Positions 39,701 to 51,700 of a DNA stretch of 64,000 nt are shown here, one piece after another. Below the pieces are notes generated by a model, which was given only the letters and a program-made list of their open reading frames with translations, was not told the DNA's origin and searched no databases. How positions within the stretch are numbered: position 1 is the first letter of the stretch; each line of letters starts with the position of its first letter. A program made the translations under genes and the position numbers. The DNA comes from Lycocorax pyrrhopterus obiensis (Eukaryota > Chordata > Aves > Passeriformes > Paradisaeidae), in the NCBI GenBank assembly GCA_014706295.1, contig JACSVZ010000002.1, positions 14,740,494-14,804,493 of the forward strand. The letters are read 5' to 3'.

Positions 39701-42700
39701 GTCCTTGAATAAAATGGTTATGATGAGTATGTAATGTTTTGGTGTATAAGAAGAGCTTTGCAGGGTAGCTGAATTGTTTGCCTGGGTTTCCCCATCCTTG
39801 GATCTCATGCAGCAGTTTGGCCACCATTTGAGTGAATGAGTGGTGAAAGACTTTTTTTGCCTTATTTAGCTTTAATCTTTGCTTTCTTCTGTGCTTCTCT
39901 GAAATGCTGAAGAGAGTCAGGTCAAAAAGATGGGTAGAGTGTAAAGGTGTAGGAGGTAGTGCTGTAATTTGTCAGGTGTGGATTCAGCAAGCTAGTGTAT
40001 TGGAGGGCTTTTCTTTTGGTCAGAACAGCACTGACAGTTCACATTTTTTTCTTGTGTGTTGATGTTACCTGTAGCAAGTCCTCTCCTGTGATTCTCAGCA
40101 TCATCTGCGCCATGGTTTTAACTAATCACCCCTCTGCCCCCAGTCCTGTAGAGGACTTTGGCACTAGTTTCCTGTTTTCTCCAGTGCCAAACTCTATAAA
40201 TTGATTTAATTTTTTTTCCAACACGCAGCAAGATTGATCTAGACTGCCAGGAAGTGCGTGTCTGGGACACTTTGGATGTGTGTGCAGCAGTTACATGACT
40301 TTCTCTTGAACAGGCAGCTGCTGCAAGAGCCAAAATGGCCCAGAGATTGTTCCTGTGGACTCTGCTGCTGAGCTGGGCCTCCCTCAAAAGCTCTACTGTA
40401 ATTAATAAGAAATGTTCTTGGATGGGGTATCTGAGAATTAAATTAGAAAGCGGAAGGTGATGGGGATTTTTTTCCCAAGTGCTAATTGGCATAGGGTAAA
40501 TTAGAAATACAGCCCTATTCTGATATTTCATGGGTAAAATAAAGAAGTTAAGATGCTACTTTCCATTCAATACTTCATTGCCCTTAGGACTCTAGGCATG
40601 GAGATTTTCCAGTGGTAAACAGCCTTTCTGAAACACAATTAGCATTAATTAACATCCATGCTGGGAGTTTAATCAGAAGCAGCAGATTAGTCCTGTTTTC
40701 TGTACCATTTTTTCTCCCCTTGGATATGGCTGTTCTTGTATAGGCTGGAAACTTGGGTTTGCAGCAAAGAGCTTGTCCTGGGGCTTAGGTCCCTAAGAGC
40801 TGTCACAGAAACAGCATTTGCAGATGAAAGACTTCATAAAGAAATAAGAAAAGAGCCTTTCTGAGGGAGCAGATGCTGCGAGCTTTCCCTGGAACTATAG
40901 CATGAAATTTCTGTGCTATATCTGAGTGACTTAGAGCTTTCCCTGGTCCATATTTTACTCATGTCACTCACAATTAGAGCTTTTTGTTTGTGTGGGCCAC
41001 TGAATTGGTTTCCTTGAGGAATTATATTTCAGAGCTATGTGGTGTATGTTGAAATGATAGTAGAAGTACTTTATTTTAAAAAATTCTGGTAACTAGTATA
41101 AATGTGAAAGTAGGAGGTAAAAATAACACCATGATGTTTTCCTCCAAATTGTTTGAAGGGTTACTTGTGGGTTAAATGTTTAGGGGTCTTTTTTCCTCAT
41201 CATTTTGTTTATTTGCTGTTTGTTTAGTAGACAGACAGTGAGTTCTGTTTACTTGGTAGGACATGTTCCAGTTTTGCAGTAGAAGCACTACAGAAAAGTA
41301 TAAAAGCATTGGGGAGTGAATGTTTATAAAAATTACAAATAGATAAAAATACATAGCTAAATGTACAAACTGAGGTTGCTCTTTCAGTGTGGAGGGATGT
41401 GATTACTGTCTAGGAAACCTACTGTTTCTGGTTTGATTTTTGGTTTTATGTACAACCACTGATTAAGTGGCAGAATTGGTCTTTTTTTGTTCAGTGACTT
41501 ATTATCTGGTTTTGTTTAAAGCTTGGGACTGTCTTGACTAAAATCAAGATACAATCAAATGTTGTATGGACTTCTGCCATTTGTGATAGGAAAAAAGCTC
41601 TGCTGGAATCTGATTGGCATTTAAATTTATGGAATTTTGAGGGCTTTAAGTTGAGCAGCTGGTAATAGACATGCTTAAAGATTGTTCTGTGGAAGGTTTT
41701 TTGTTTTCCTGGTGTCATGCCTGTTTATTTGTGGTGAAGTACTGTGTCTGGTTTAAGTTGTATAGACTGTAAATAATACATGTTATATTTAAAAGATTGC
41801 AAGACTGTAAGGAATTTCTTTGGGTTTAATTTTATCATCGTTGTTCCTGTTTTTTTCCAGAAGTTTGGTGTCAATCAGTCTAAGCCCGAATTTACAGTGG
41901 ATCTCAAAGGGGCACTGATTGACTGGGCCTCAAAGGACAAATCCAGCAAAAAGAATGTTATTGAGGTAAATTATTTTATTTAAATGCAGAATTATATGTG
42001 CTTCAATTACTGATGTAAGAAATTTTCTCTAAACTTAAAATCAAAAACTCATAAAACTGAGTTTTATCCACTTCTCCCTGCTTAAATGTAGATGTTATCT
42101 TACTACTTGCAAGAAATGTCCATTTTTAATATGTCTGCATGGGATATGCTTTTCAATTTTAGGCAGACTGTTATTGGCTGTTTTCACTGGTAAATGTTCT
42201 TGAGTGGCTGTGTATTAGCTAACAGTTCTGGCAGCGAGAAGTTTAATTTGATTTAGAACTGTAGTGTGTTTATCAGTTCTGATGATATCTGGTTTTATTT
42301 CTTCAAAGCTAAAAACCCGCCAAGGAACTGAGCTGTTAATTCAATCAGACAATGACAGCTTTATTAATGAATGGTATAAAGTTCTTAACTACACCATCAA
42401 TAATCAGGTATGTATTTAAATCATGAAGGTTCTATTTTCATGGTAATATTATTTAGTAAACTAGTTGATATAACAACTTCTAATGCTTCATGTGCATCTT
42501 CATTTACTGATTTTCTTGAGAGCAGGCAGGAGTTTGAGGATATGGCAGTTCCAGTGGTGGTGAGTGAAATATAATTAATAGTAGCAAAGGAAGAAAGATG
42601 GTCCACTGGATTAAGATGCCAGAGGTGTGGTCTGATGTCTCATCTCAGAAATGAACTTACTTCTGTGGCCAAATACTTGTTCTGTCTCAGTGACCTGAAA

Positions 42701-45700
42701 GGTTCTGATAGATAGGGAATGAAAGGGGGATGATGACCAGGGGATGGCTTCATGACACGTTTGTTAGCATTTGATACTGCTCTTCACTTGCTATGGCTGC
42801 ACTGAAGTGCAAATTAAAAGCCCTGCCAGAATACTGTATTATCTCTTCTTATCTAACAGCATCATGCCACGTATTTAATTATCAGAGAAGTGCTCAAGCA
42901 TTTGCTTTTGATATTGCCAAGCAAGATTAACCATTTTTAAATTCAGAAGTTGGAGGAGATCTTGGAGAAAATATTGCTCTCATATCAAGTTTACTTCATG
43001 TGTATTCCTACTTTTTAATAGTTCCAGGCTTGGCTGCTGTCCATAAGCTCCATTTTTGTTGCTTTCAGTGCCAGTCAGTGGCCTTCATTTCTCCTAGCTC
43101 TGATAGTGTTTTTCACATATGGGTGTTTTCCACCAAAACACAGCAGGCTAACATGAATGGTTCCATTTCTTTCTGAGTGCTGATGGCTTAGGTTTCTAAT
43201 CTTCTGCTCTCTCCTCATGTGGAAATGTCATGGCCCTTAATAACCAGGCAAGGCAGTGTCACCCAGTCACTCAGTGACACCCTTCTCCTGTCTGCCCTGT
43301 GTAACACAACTGAGGCCACTTCTTCCCTGCTGAAAAATGAGTGAAGATGGAAAGGCTGAGATATGCTGAGATGTGGGTGAGATATTGCATGTTAGGTTGA
43401 GGAAGTGAATGGTGGAATAAGGAGAGTTTATCAGCACTCTAAAGAAAATGGTGGTGTATACTGCTGGGAGCTGTTAGCCAAGAGACCCAAAATTACAAGG
43501 CATGAGTCAAAAAAGTGCATTAGACTACTTGATAATTTGAAGCACTGAAAATTTGGGTACAAAAAGCCATGAGATCCTAAGTCAGCTTTTAATTTTGGAA
43601 AGTTTGTGGTAATAGTAGCTGTGAATCTCTTTCCTGTGGCCAAGGCACTACTTCTAGCGTGACAAGGTCTTCCTCAAAAGAAAGGGCAGATAAGATTCTG
43701 TTCTCTTTGCTCCCTCAGGCTGCTGTTGTGGCAATATCCTGTTCAAGAGGAACAGCTACCTGCAAAGGATGTAGCTGCTCTCTTTCAAATACAGAATTTT
43801 CCAAGTTATTACATTAGACTTTTTGCATAGTACAAACTAGATCGCAGGTGATTTTTTTTCTAAATCAGTGAATAGTTTTAAAATGTGCCAATCCTAAAAA
43901 GCTTCGAGGCCTCTTGAAGAGTGGCAGAGGATCCTTAATGGGGACATTAATTGGGCAGTTGAATATATTGATCTTTGGTGTGTAAAAAGGCTATCCAAAG
44001 CTTTTGAAAAGGAACAGGAATAGGAATGAAGGTTTTAAAGCTAACGCTGCTCTGCGGGTTAAAGCACAGCTTAGTCCATGAAGTCATGGTGTTGCTCACT
44101 CAGTGCTCTGGAGTGCACAACCCTGCCTCATTTTTGTAGTTTCCTTCCTTGTAACAGAAGGCACTCTGCAGTCAGATTTTGGCAACTGCATAGCAGTCCA
44201 GTTCACTTCAGTTGAAGTGAAGTAGTACAAACATAGCTTGGGAAGGGAATGTGTTGTACTGAAATTGAGGAAGTTTCTTTTCTCATTTCCTGGTATGTCT
44301 GCAGTCATGCACGTAGCATGGGTATGAGGCTGCAGGTAGGATCAGCAGACTCAGGTATCTGCCTCCACACTTCAACATGATCTATGTGTTCACTTGACAA
44401 TGTTTATTGAGAATATGCTGAGACAGCAGGAACAGAGGGCGAGAATTGTAGGCACTGGTACACTTACTATTTCAGAGTGAGTTCGGTGTATGTTTTCACA
44501 GTAGTGAGATTTTTCCAATTGATAGTTCTATTTTCTATTAAGAAAATTTTAATTATAGAGATAACAAATTAGGTAAATGCTACAGACATTTTTTTTTTTT
44601 ACTGTATCAGTCAGGTATTTCTGTGGCAGACCATTAAATAGTTGATGTTTGTCTATTGGATTTGTAAAATGAGCCCAACCAAAAATCATTTCTGTTGTTT
44701 ATTGGTTGATGTAATGAAGTGTTATCATGAAAGGCTAGTTGTACTTTGTTCAGTGTCCAGCAACATTTTCTTTATTGAGTCTAATTATGAAATAGTCTTT
44801 CTCAAAGTTACTCACTCTTCCAGTGAGAATGGTGCTGTCTCTGAAGATGTTTAATATCTAGAGTTCAGGAAAGAACCAACTGAATGTCATTAGAGGGGGG
44901 AAAATTGTGTCTTGTAGAACTGTCTGCAGGAAATCTGTGTTAATGCTGTATTCTCTGAACTGGCAAACTGAGCACTGCATATCTTCTTAAATCCAACAGG
45001 TAGTAGAGTCTGATGAAGCATTAGACGATGAGGTACCAGATTCCCCTGGAGTGGAAAAACAAGACAAAGAGAAAGAAAATAAAGACTCTAAGAAACTTCG
45101 TTGTGAGTTGAAAATTTTCCGTTTATTGATTCTAGCAGTGCCAGTTTTCATTTTCTGCATCTTCAGTATTATGTGTAAATAGGAAAGAATTCAAAAGGAC
45201 AGCTAAAAATGAAACTACTGAAGTTTGGAAACATGCTTAATATAGTTCATTCTACATCTTGATGCCACTTGGTAAATTTCCTTCCATGTTTTATTAATCA
45301 TACTTTAAAAAAGGAAGAAGAAGAAAAGAAGTGTGAAATGTCTTTAGCTCCTGCTGTATGATGTATTTAAAACAGGGGAAAATAAGTGGTGAAATGAATT
45401 ACTTTCAAGGTGTTGTCAAATGCACAGAAATAGTATCTGACTTTTATAATTAGTTTTGAATAAGAATTCTTTTGTCATTTTACTGTTTGGGGGTTTTTTT
45501 TATATGTGGCACAGCATCTGTAAATATTTGCACTATTAACTTGAGCTGCAATTTCGCTAAGTTGCTCCTGATGTACTGGCTGTTTAGAGAAACAACACAT
45601 TTTTAATTACACCTTCAGAATTTTGGAGCTAAATGTCTTTTAGATGCAGAAATTAACTTCTTGTGCACAGAAATACATTAATCTGGCAGACAGTTTTCTG

Positions 45701-48700
45701 TCTTTTCCTTCCAGGCCCTATATGTAATTTTCAAGAAAGTATTTATTTCTTTCAAAATAGTTAACCTAATGAGAGGCAGGACTGGTTTTGAAACATAGCT
45801 GCATTTTTAGATTTCCACAGCAACCCCATACGTAAGCTACTGTTTAGTTGGTTTCGCTCGTTTTTGGTGACAGGATTGTCTCTTGGGAGTTTGAAAAATG
45901 GATGCTATTTACAAGGAGTTCCAGAAAGTTAAGGAAAAAATTAGGGATATGTTGCAAATTTGAATAGGTTTTTTGTGTGTTTTGGAGTGTAATTGTTTTT
46001 TTGTTTTAATGTTGGTTCCTTGGCTGATAAATGCAGTGTTGGTCCTGTGGGTAGTAATGCTAAATGTATTTCTCTTTTCAGCAGTGAAAGCACCCAGCAA
46101 TATAGATTCCACAGATCAGAAAAAGACAAAAACGAAGCTCAAGAAGTTTCTTACACGGCGCCCTACATTACAAGCTGTCCGTGAAAAAGGCTACATTAAG
46201 GGTAAATGAACCTTTTTAACAAAGGACATAATTTGAAAAGCTGAATTTAGTAGTTCATTTGTAAAATGGGGTTAAAATGGTCTAGTTTCAGAGTAAACTA
46301 CATGTGTATAATTGGTTTAACAAAAGTCTTGGATGTATAGTGGAACTGGTGATTGATTGCTGTACTTCTGAGTGCTGTTACTAGCCATTAAACTGCTTGG
46401 AGGATGCCCTCTCCTTCAGCTTGTTGCTGACCAAACTGCAGTGAAAACTGAGGGCCCAGGAGCCCGTTTGGACTTGGACTCTCTAGCTAAGAAGCACTGC
46501 ATTCCACCTTTCTGAGCTGGAAATCCACATAGCTGGATATCTGACCCTCATTTGTGCAAGCAAGGGAAAGAACAGCCCTTTGGGTACAAAGCTGAGTGCA
46601 TGTGCTCACCCGTTTCACAAGGGTGTTTTAGTCATGTGGAACCAGACAATCATGTGCCATATCATAAGAAATGAAATATTTAGGAAAACCAGGATGAGGT
46701 TACAGGAGTGTTAACTTAAACCTCTTTTTCTCATAACCTTTTTTGAATGTACACATTGTTTTAATTGTTTCACAAAGAGTGTTACACATACTCTTGAATC
46801 AAAGTTATGAAGGATTTCCTTTTGTCACACTTGTAGAAATTTGAGAGAACAGTATTTGCACAGGTTTAAGTTAATGTGTTTGTGTAAATTATTGACTTGG
46901 TACTCATTGTAAAACTTTATTTATTTATTTATTTATTTATTTGTATGCTTTAGCAGGACTTGTAGGTGGTGCTCTACTAGGGTCAAAGTAGCATATGGGT
47001 AGGCAAATACCAGACCAAATCCTACTGTGATTTGCCTCACTACATACTTTAACAGGTGTGCTTCTGTTGCATGTGGCGTTTGATATATTTGTGTATCTGC
47101 AAATATAATTTACTTGTAAATGATGGAAATTTTGTTTGGGGTAAGGAGGCATTATTCCCAGACTTTGATGGTTTGCTCTGCTTTACAGCTTAGTATTCAT
47201 GTCATGGCTCAGTGACGTAACTTCTGACATTGGCAGCAGTGAACACTAAGCCAAGTTTAATTTGTACATGTGCGTGCTAATGATTGGATTTTTAATAAAG
47301 GTGTTAAGGAATGAAGAGTTTGGTTTTTATTTAAAAGCATGGTGTAAGTTTTAAAAGTTGGATGTGCACTGTATAGTTTTACATTTATTCTATGAATGAA
47401 GAATACAGAAGTCTTCACTTAAAAGCCCAGTGTACTTTTGTGGCTGCTGCAGAACAAGCTTGGTAAATTGAAAGCTTGGCAAATCCAGTATGAGCAGAAA
47501 AAATAGTGAAAAGTTCTAGGAGAAAAAATCCACTTGAAACAGCATGCACTAAGTGGAGAAGGAACTGTGCTGAAGTTTTCTTACATGGACAATCAAAAGT
47601 ACAGAAGTTACTTTTAAGATTAGAAGAGAAAATACTACTCCTGTGTACGTTGAAATTATTAAAGTCAAAGGCAATTGTAGCAAATTACTTTATGTCCTAC
47701 TATTTTCTTCTGCTACCTAATCTGCACTGCTTTACCTGCCACAGCTGCATGCTAGCCTGGCTTTCTGCTGCGTGGGCTTTTTGCTACTTTGCTCCTTTGC
47801 TACTGATTCTGCTTATAAAGCGCTCTGCGTGAGTAGCTGCCACAGCACTGAGGTGGTGTGGACCACTGGCCTCATCGTATCCAGCGAATAATGCCATTAA
47901 ATGCCCATTTTCATGCTGTAAAATTGGTTTGGTGTGCTGTTTGGGTTTCCCAAAGCACTAGTCAAGACGCAAAAGTTGTTAATCTACTGAAATTACTGAA
48001 CATGAAACATGGGCTAGATGCTGTGCGTGATGCAAATGCAAGAGCAGTCTCTCTTTTGCAGAAGCTCTGAAGTAAGGTTCACTAGATTCTGGGAAGATGG
48101 CCACTTATGTACCTATGTTAACAGAGTAAACAAACCAACAAACACCCCTTCCCTTTAAGAGTGCGATCTTTGCTTCTCTGTCTCAAGACCCCATGTCACC
48201 CTCATGCATGTGAACAGAAGAGGCCATCTATTATTTGGGCATCTCTGATGAAGGCCATAGAAATGGATCTGTCAAAGACTTTGGTGATAAAATAATCTGA
48301 GCAAGAGGAATTAACTTGTTGCTCAAATTCCCTGAGATATTTCAAGATTTTCATCTCTATGCAAGCTGATTTTCATTTTTGCTCCACTTTATGATAGAAA
48401 ATAGTCCCCCCTGGCTTGTGTAGTTCTAAAAATAAGACTCAGATTTACCTTTGCCCATAAATATCTGTATTTAGATTCCAACCAGCGAGGTTGCCTAGAC
48501 ATGTTCAGACTTGCATCCATTCAGAGATCTGAGGTAAAGGTCTGTCATTTGCAAATTTGTGTCAGAACTTAAAAATGTCAGAAGACTCTACATTAAAGTA
48601 AATGAGTACATAATGCTGTGTTAAACAGTAGGTGCAGTGAAAGATGATGTTTTGCATGTTTTTTTCCCAAGCAATGCCAAAAGCTTTCACTCTGGTTAAA

Positions 48701-51700
48701 GTTCATCTCTGTTCGAATTTTTAACAAAGATTGCAATAAATGCATGTTGAACTTGGGACAGGAATGGAGTGTAACAGGACACATTTGAATCCATTAAATT
48801 TTTTATTGCAGTATCGACCAAATGACTCTTAAAAGTATCACCTGATGGATTAAAATGATTTCAGTAGCAAAACTTCCTTCCTTGGAGGCTCATGTTTGTG
48901 TAGCTGCTGACGCTCTTTCTTACTGGGAGCTTTTTCTTGCTGGGAGCTGCTGAGAACTCTTTTCAAAACTTTCCTATTTCCTCTCCAATACTGCGACAAT
49001 TGTATCCAGTAGACTTTGCCCTTTGTAGAGGTTTGTTTTAACCTGAACTAGTTCTGTCACTTGAGTCCTGTTCCACTGTAAATCAGTCTCTTTACTTGGT
49101 TCCAGATCAAGTTTTTGGTTCAAATCTCACCAGCTTGTGTCAAAGAGAAAACAGCACGGTGCCAAAGTTCGTGAAGCTGTGCATTGAGCATGTTGAGGAA
49201 CATGGTATGGTTGAAGTTTTTTGTTTACAAATCTCTCTTGCTCACACTCTTAATGTTGAACATTTTAATCTTAAAATGCTGTTGGTTTATTTGAGGAAAA
49301 TAATCTGAAACTCATATCTGAAGTTAGCATTGGGTTTTCAAGAGTGAGGACATAGGTGGGATCCAAAGTGGGGAGAGGGGAGGAAATCTTATATCTGAGA
49401 AACTGATCTGCTTCAGTATATTCCAAGATGAGGAGAAGGCAGGACAGCCTCCTGGCAGCAAGGCTCTAAGGGAAGAGGGATTACAAAAAGTAGTAGAAGA
49501 GCTCAGCTCATCAAGTTTTTTTTGCAGATTAAAAGTGAGACTATCAAAATGCAACCATTCATTTTTGGAAGGTTGAAGCATGCTAACAATCACTTCTATT
49601 AAAACGTCCTTGAAACAAACTTCTGGGAAACAATTGTGTTCCTGCTCTGTGTATGCACTGACTGCCAGAAGACCAGTCTGTTGGTTTGATGCCCTTCAGC
49701 CAGTTACACCAATTGCTAAATTTTATGCAATTTTGGAGATTATCTGTGTCCACATATTGACTCAGTTTTTGTTTGCTTTCATTGAAAATATGTATTTCCT
49801 ACCTAGTAACTGAGAATACTTTGTTTGAAAGCTACATGTGATGTTCTGGGTTGTCTGCTGTAAAGCACATCTTCACAGTTTTGTTGAAAATACATTGGTT
49901 GTGACTCCTGACTTGGCTGTAGTCTCTGCTGGTTTTCTTGCCTGTTTCTTGCTGTTGTCTTTGCCCTATCTCTTGGAAAAGATGACTGAGAGGGGATTAT
50001 GGCATCTCCATAATCATCATTCAGATATTTACCAGTCCATTAATCTGAGAACATTCTCTTGAGAATCAGGGTAAGTGTTACAGGGGAATACATGTGAATT
50101 CTAAGGCATCTTCCATGCAAACTTCATTTAGGATTTTGTTGCAGCCAGTAGTCCTCTTTGTCAATGCTTCTATCTTATGGCCTGGGAGGGGAAAAAAACT
50201 GCTTCCATTGCATTACTCCAGTTTGACAAACTGCCACCTTGATTGTGGCAGCAGGCTTTATTCCGTTTGTGATCTGAAGATTGTGAGAAAGGGGTTATTT
50301 TGCTTTGTTCCTTTTTTTTTTTCTTTATTTCTTTTTTATTTTAAAGACAGGACTGCAGTGAAGATAGTGAAGTTTTCCTTTTTTAAATACCTGAGGGGAA
50401 GCTGACAGAAATGAACAGCTTTTTTTCCCTACATCTCCAACTCTTCTTCCTTCTGCCTATACACTTCAAATCAGTTCTTTCTGTAAAGGAGTGACTAGTG
50501 GATTATGGGGAAGGGGATATGTCAGATGGTGCTGGTAACTGTGCTGTGTTGCATCAGACAACTCCTTGAGGAGCTACAGGGACTTGCAGGTATTCTGGCA
50601 ACACTCACCCTCTCAGTGGCACTGACTCACCTGCTGCATCCAAGTGGCTTTTCAGATAAATTCTTTTCCTCCTAATCACTGCTGAGTACCTGCAGTAGCA
50701 ACCACAGAGATACAGTTCCCTTCTTTTCTGGTCGAGTGTGCAATGCTGTAAGGCAAGGGCTGCCCATTTTAGTTCTCTGGGCTGTTGGGTAGCTCTGAGT
50801 GTGCATGTGTATCATTCCTTCTCCATGTAAACCTGGTCACACAACCTTGAGATGCTCTCTCTGCATGACTTGATTGGGTTTTTCTTAACCATACATTAAA
50901 AAATTGAACATTGTATCCACAAAATATTTGATTGTTGCATGTTGGACTCCTATGTATTTCCTGCCCACCCACCAAGAACATCTTAAACAAGACATCTGAT
51001 CTCGTTGGGGAAACTTGGAGCTGTTGCCTCATTACTACTTGAATAGGAAGTTTTAGAGATTACTTTGAGCTCGATGCTGCCAGACTTGTGTCAGCAAATT
51101 AAACCTCCTCTGTCTTATGTGCCCTGCCCATCAAAAAGAGCTAGTTTAAGGGTTTTTTTCTTTGTTACAAGGTGGGTTTCCTTTGCTTTTAATTTTGCTG
51201 AATAGACCTAAACATATGTAAGGTATTAAAGTGGATTTATCCCTTTGTTTCAGGATTAGATATTGACGGCTTATACAGAGTTAGTGGCAATCTTGCAGTG
51301 ATACAGAAGCTGAGATTTGCAGTCAATCATGGTAAGCTTCCTCCAGCTGTATTGCAATGGCATATATGTTCAGATTGGTGCAGTTCATAGAAAGCTCAGG
51401 AAAAAGATTTCTCTGTAGCGGCAGTATATCATGAGAAATGATTGTCATCTTCAAAGTAAAGTTACTTCAGAATTGTGAACTGACTGTGTAATATACATCA
51501 CTTGAAAAACCTGATGTTCTGGAGGTTTGGTCTCGTGTGGACCACAGAGGCATTGCTAGAACAGAATTCTAAGCAAGATGACAGAATTCTAACAGCAAGC
51601 ATGTTAAGCTTCCACTAGCATTAAAATTGTAAGTAACTGGCTTTTTTTAGTGAGATTTGCTACTCACTTTTAGTGGGGGGAGGGCTTAGCTCCTCTTCAC

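Noticed and set aside
40118..40531. 137-codon open frame on the - strand inside an ARHGAP12 intron
   Set aside because: No domain or signal pattern; consistent with chance in intronic DNA.
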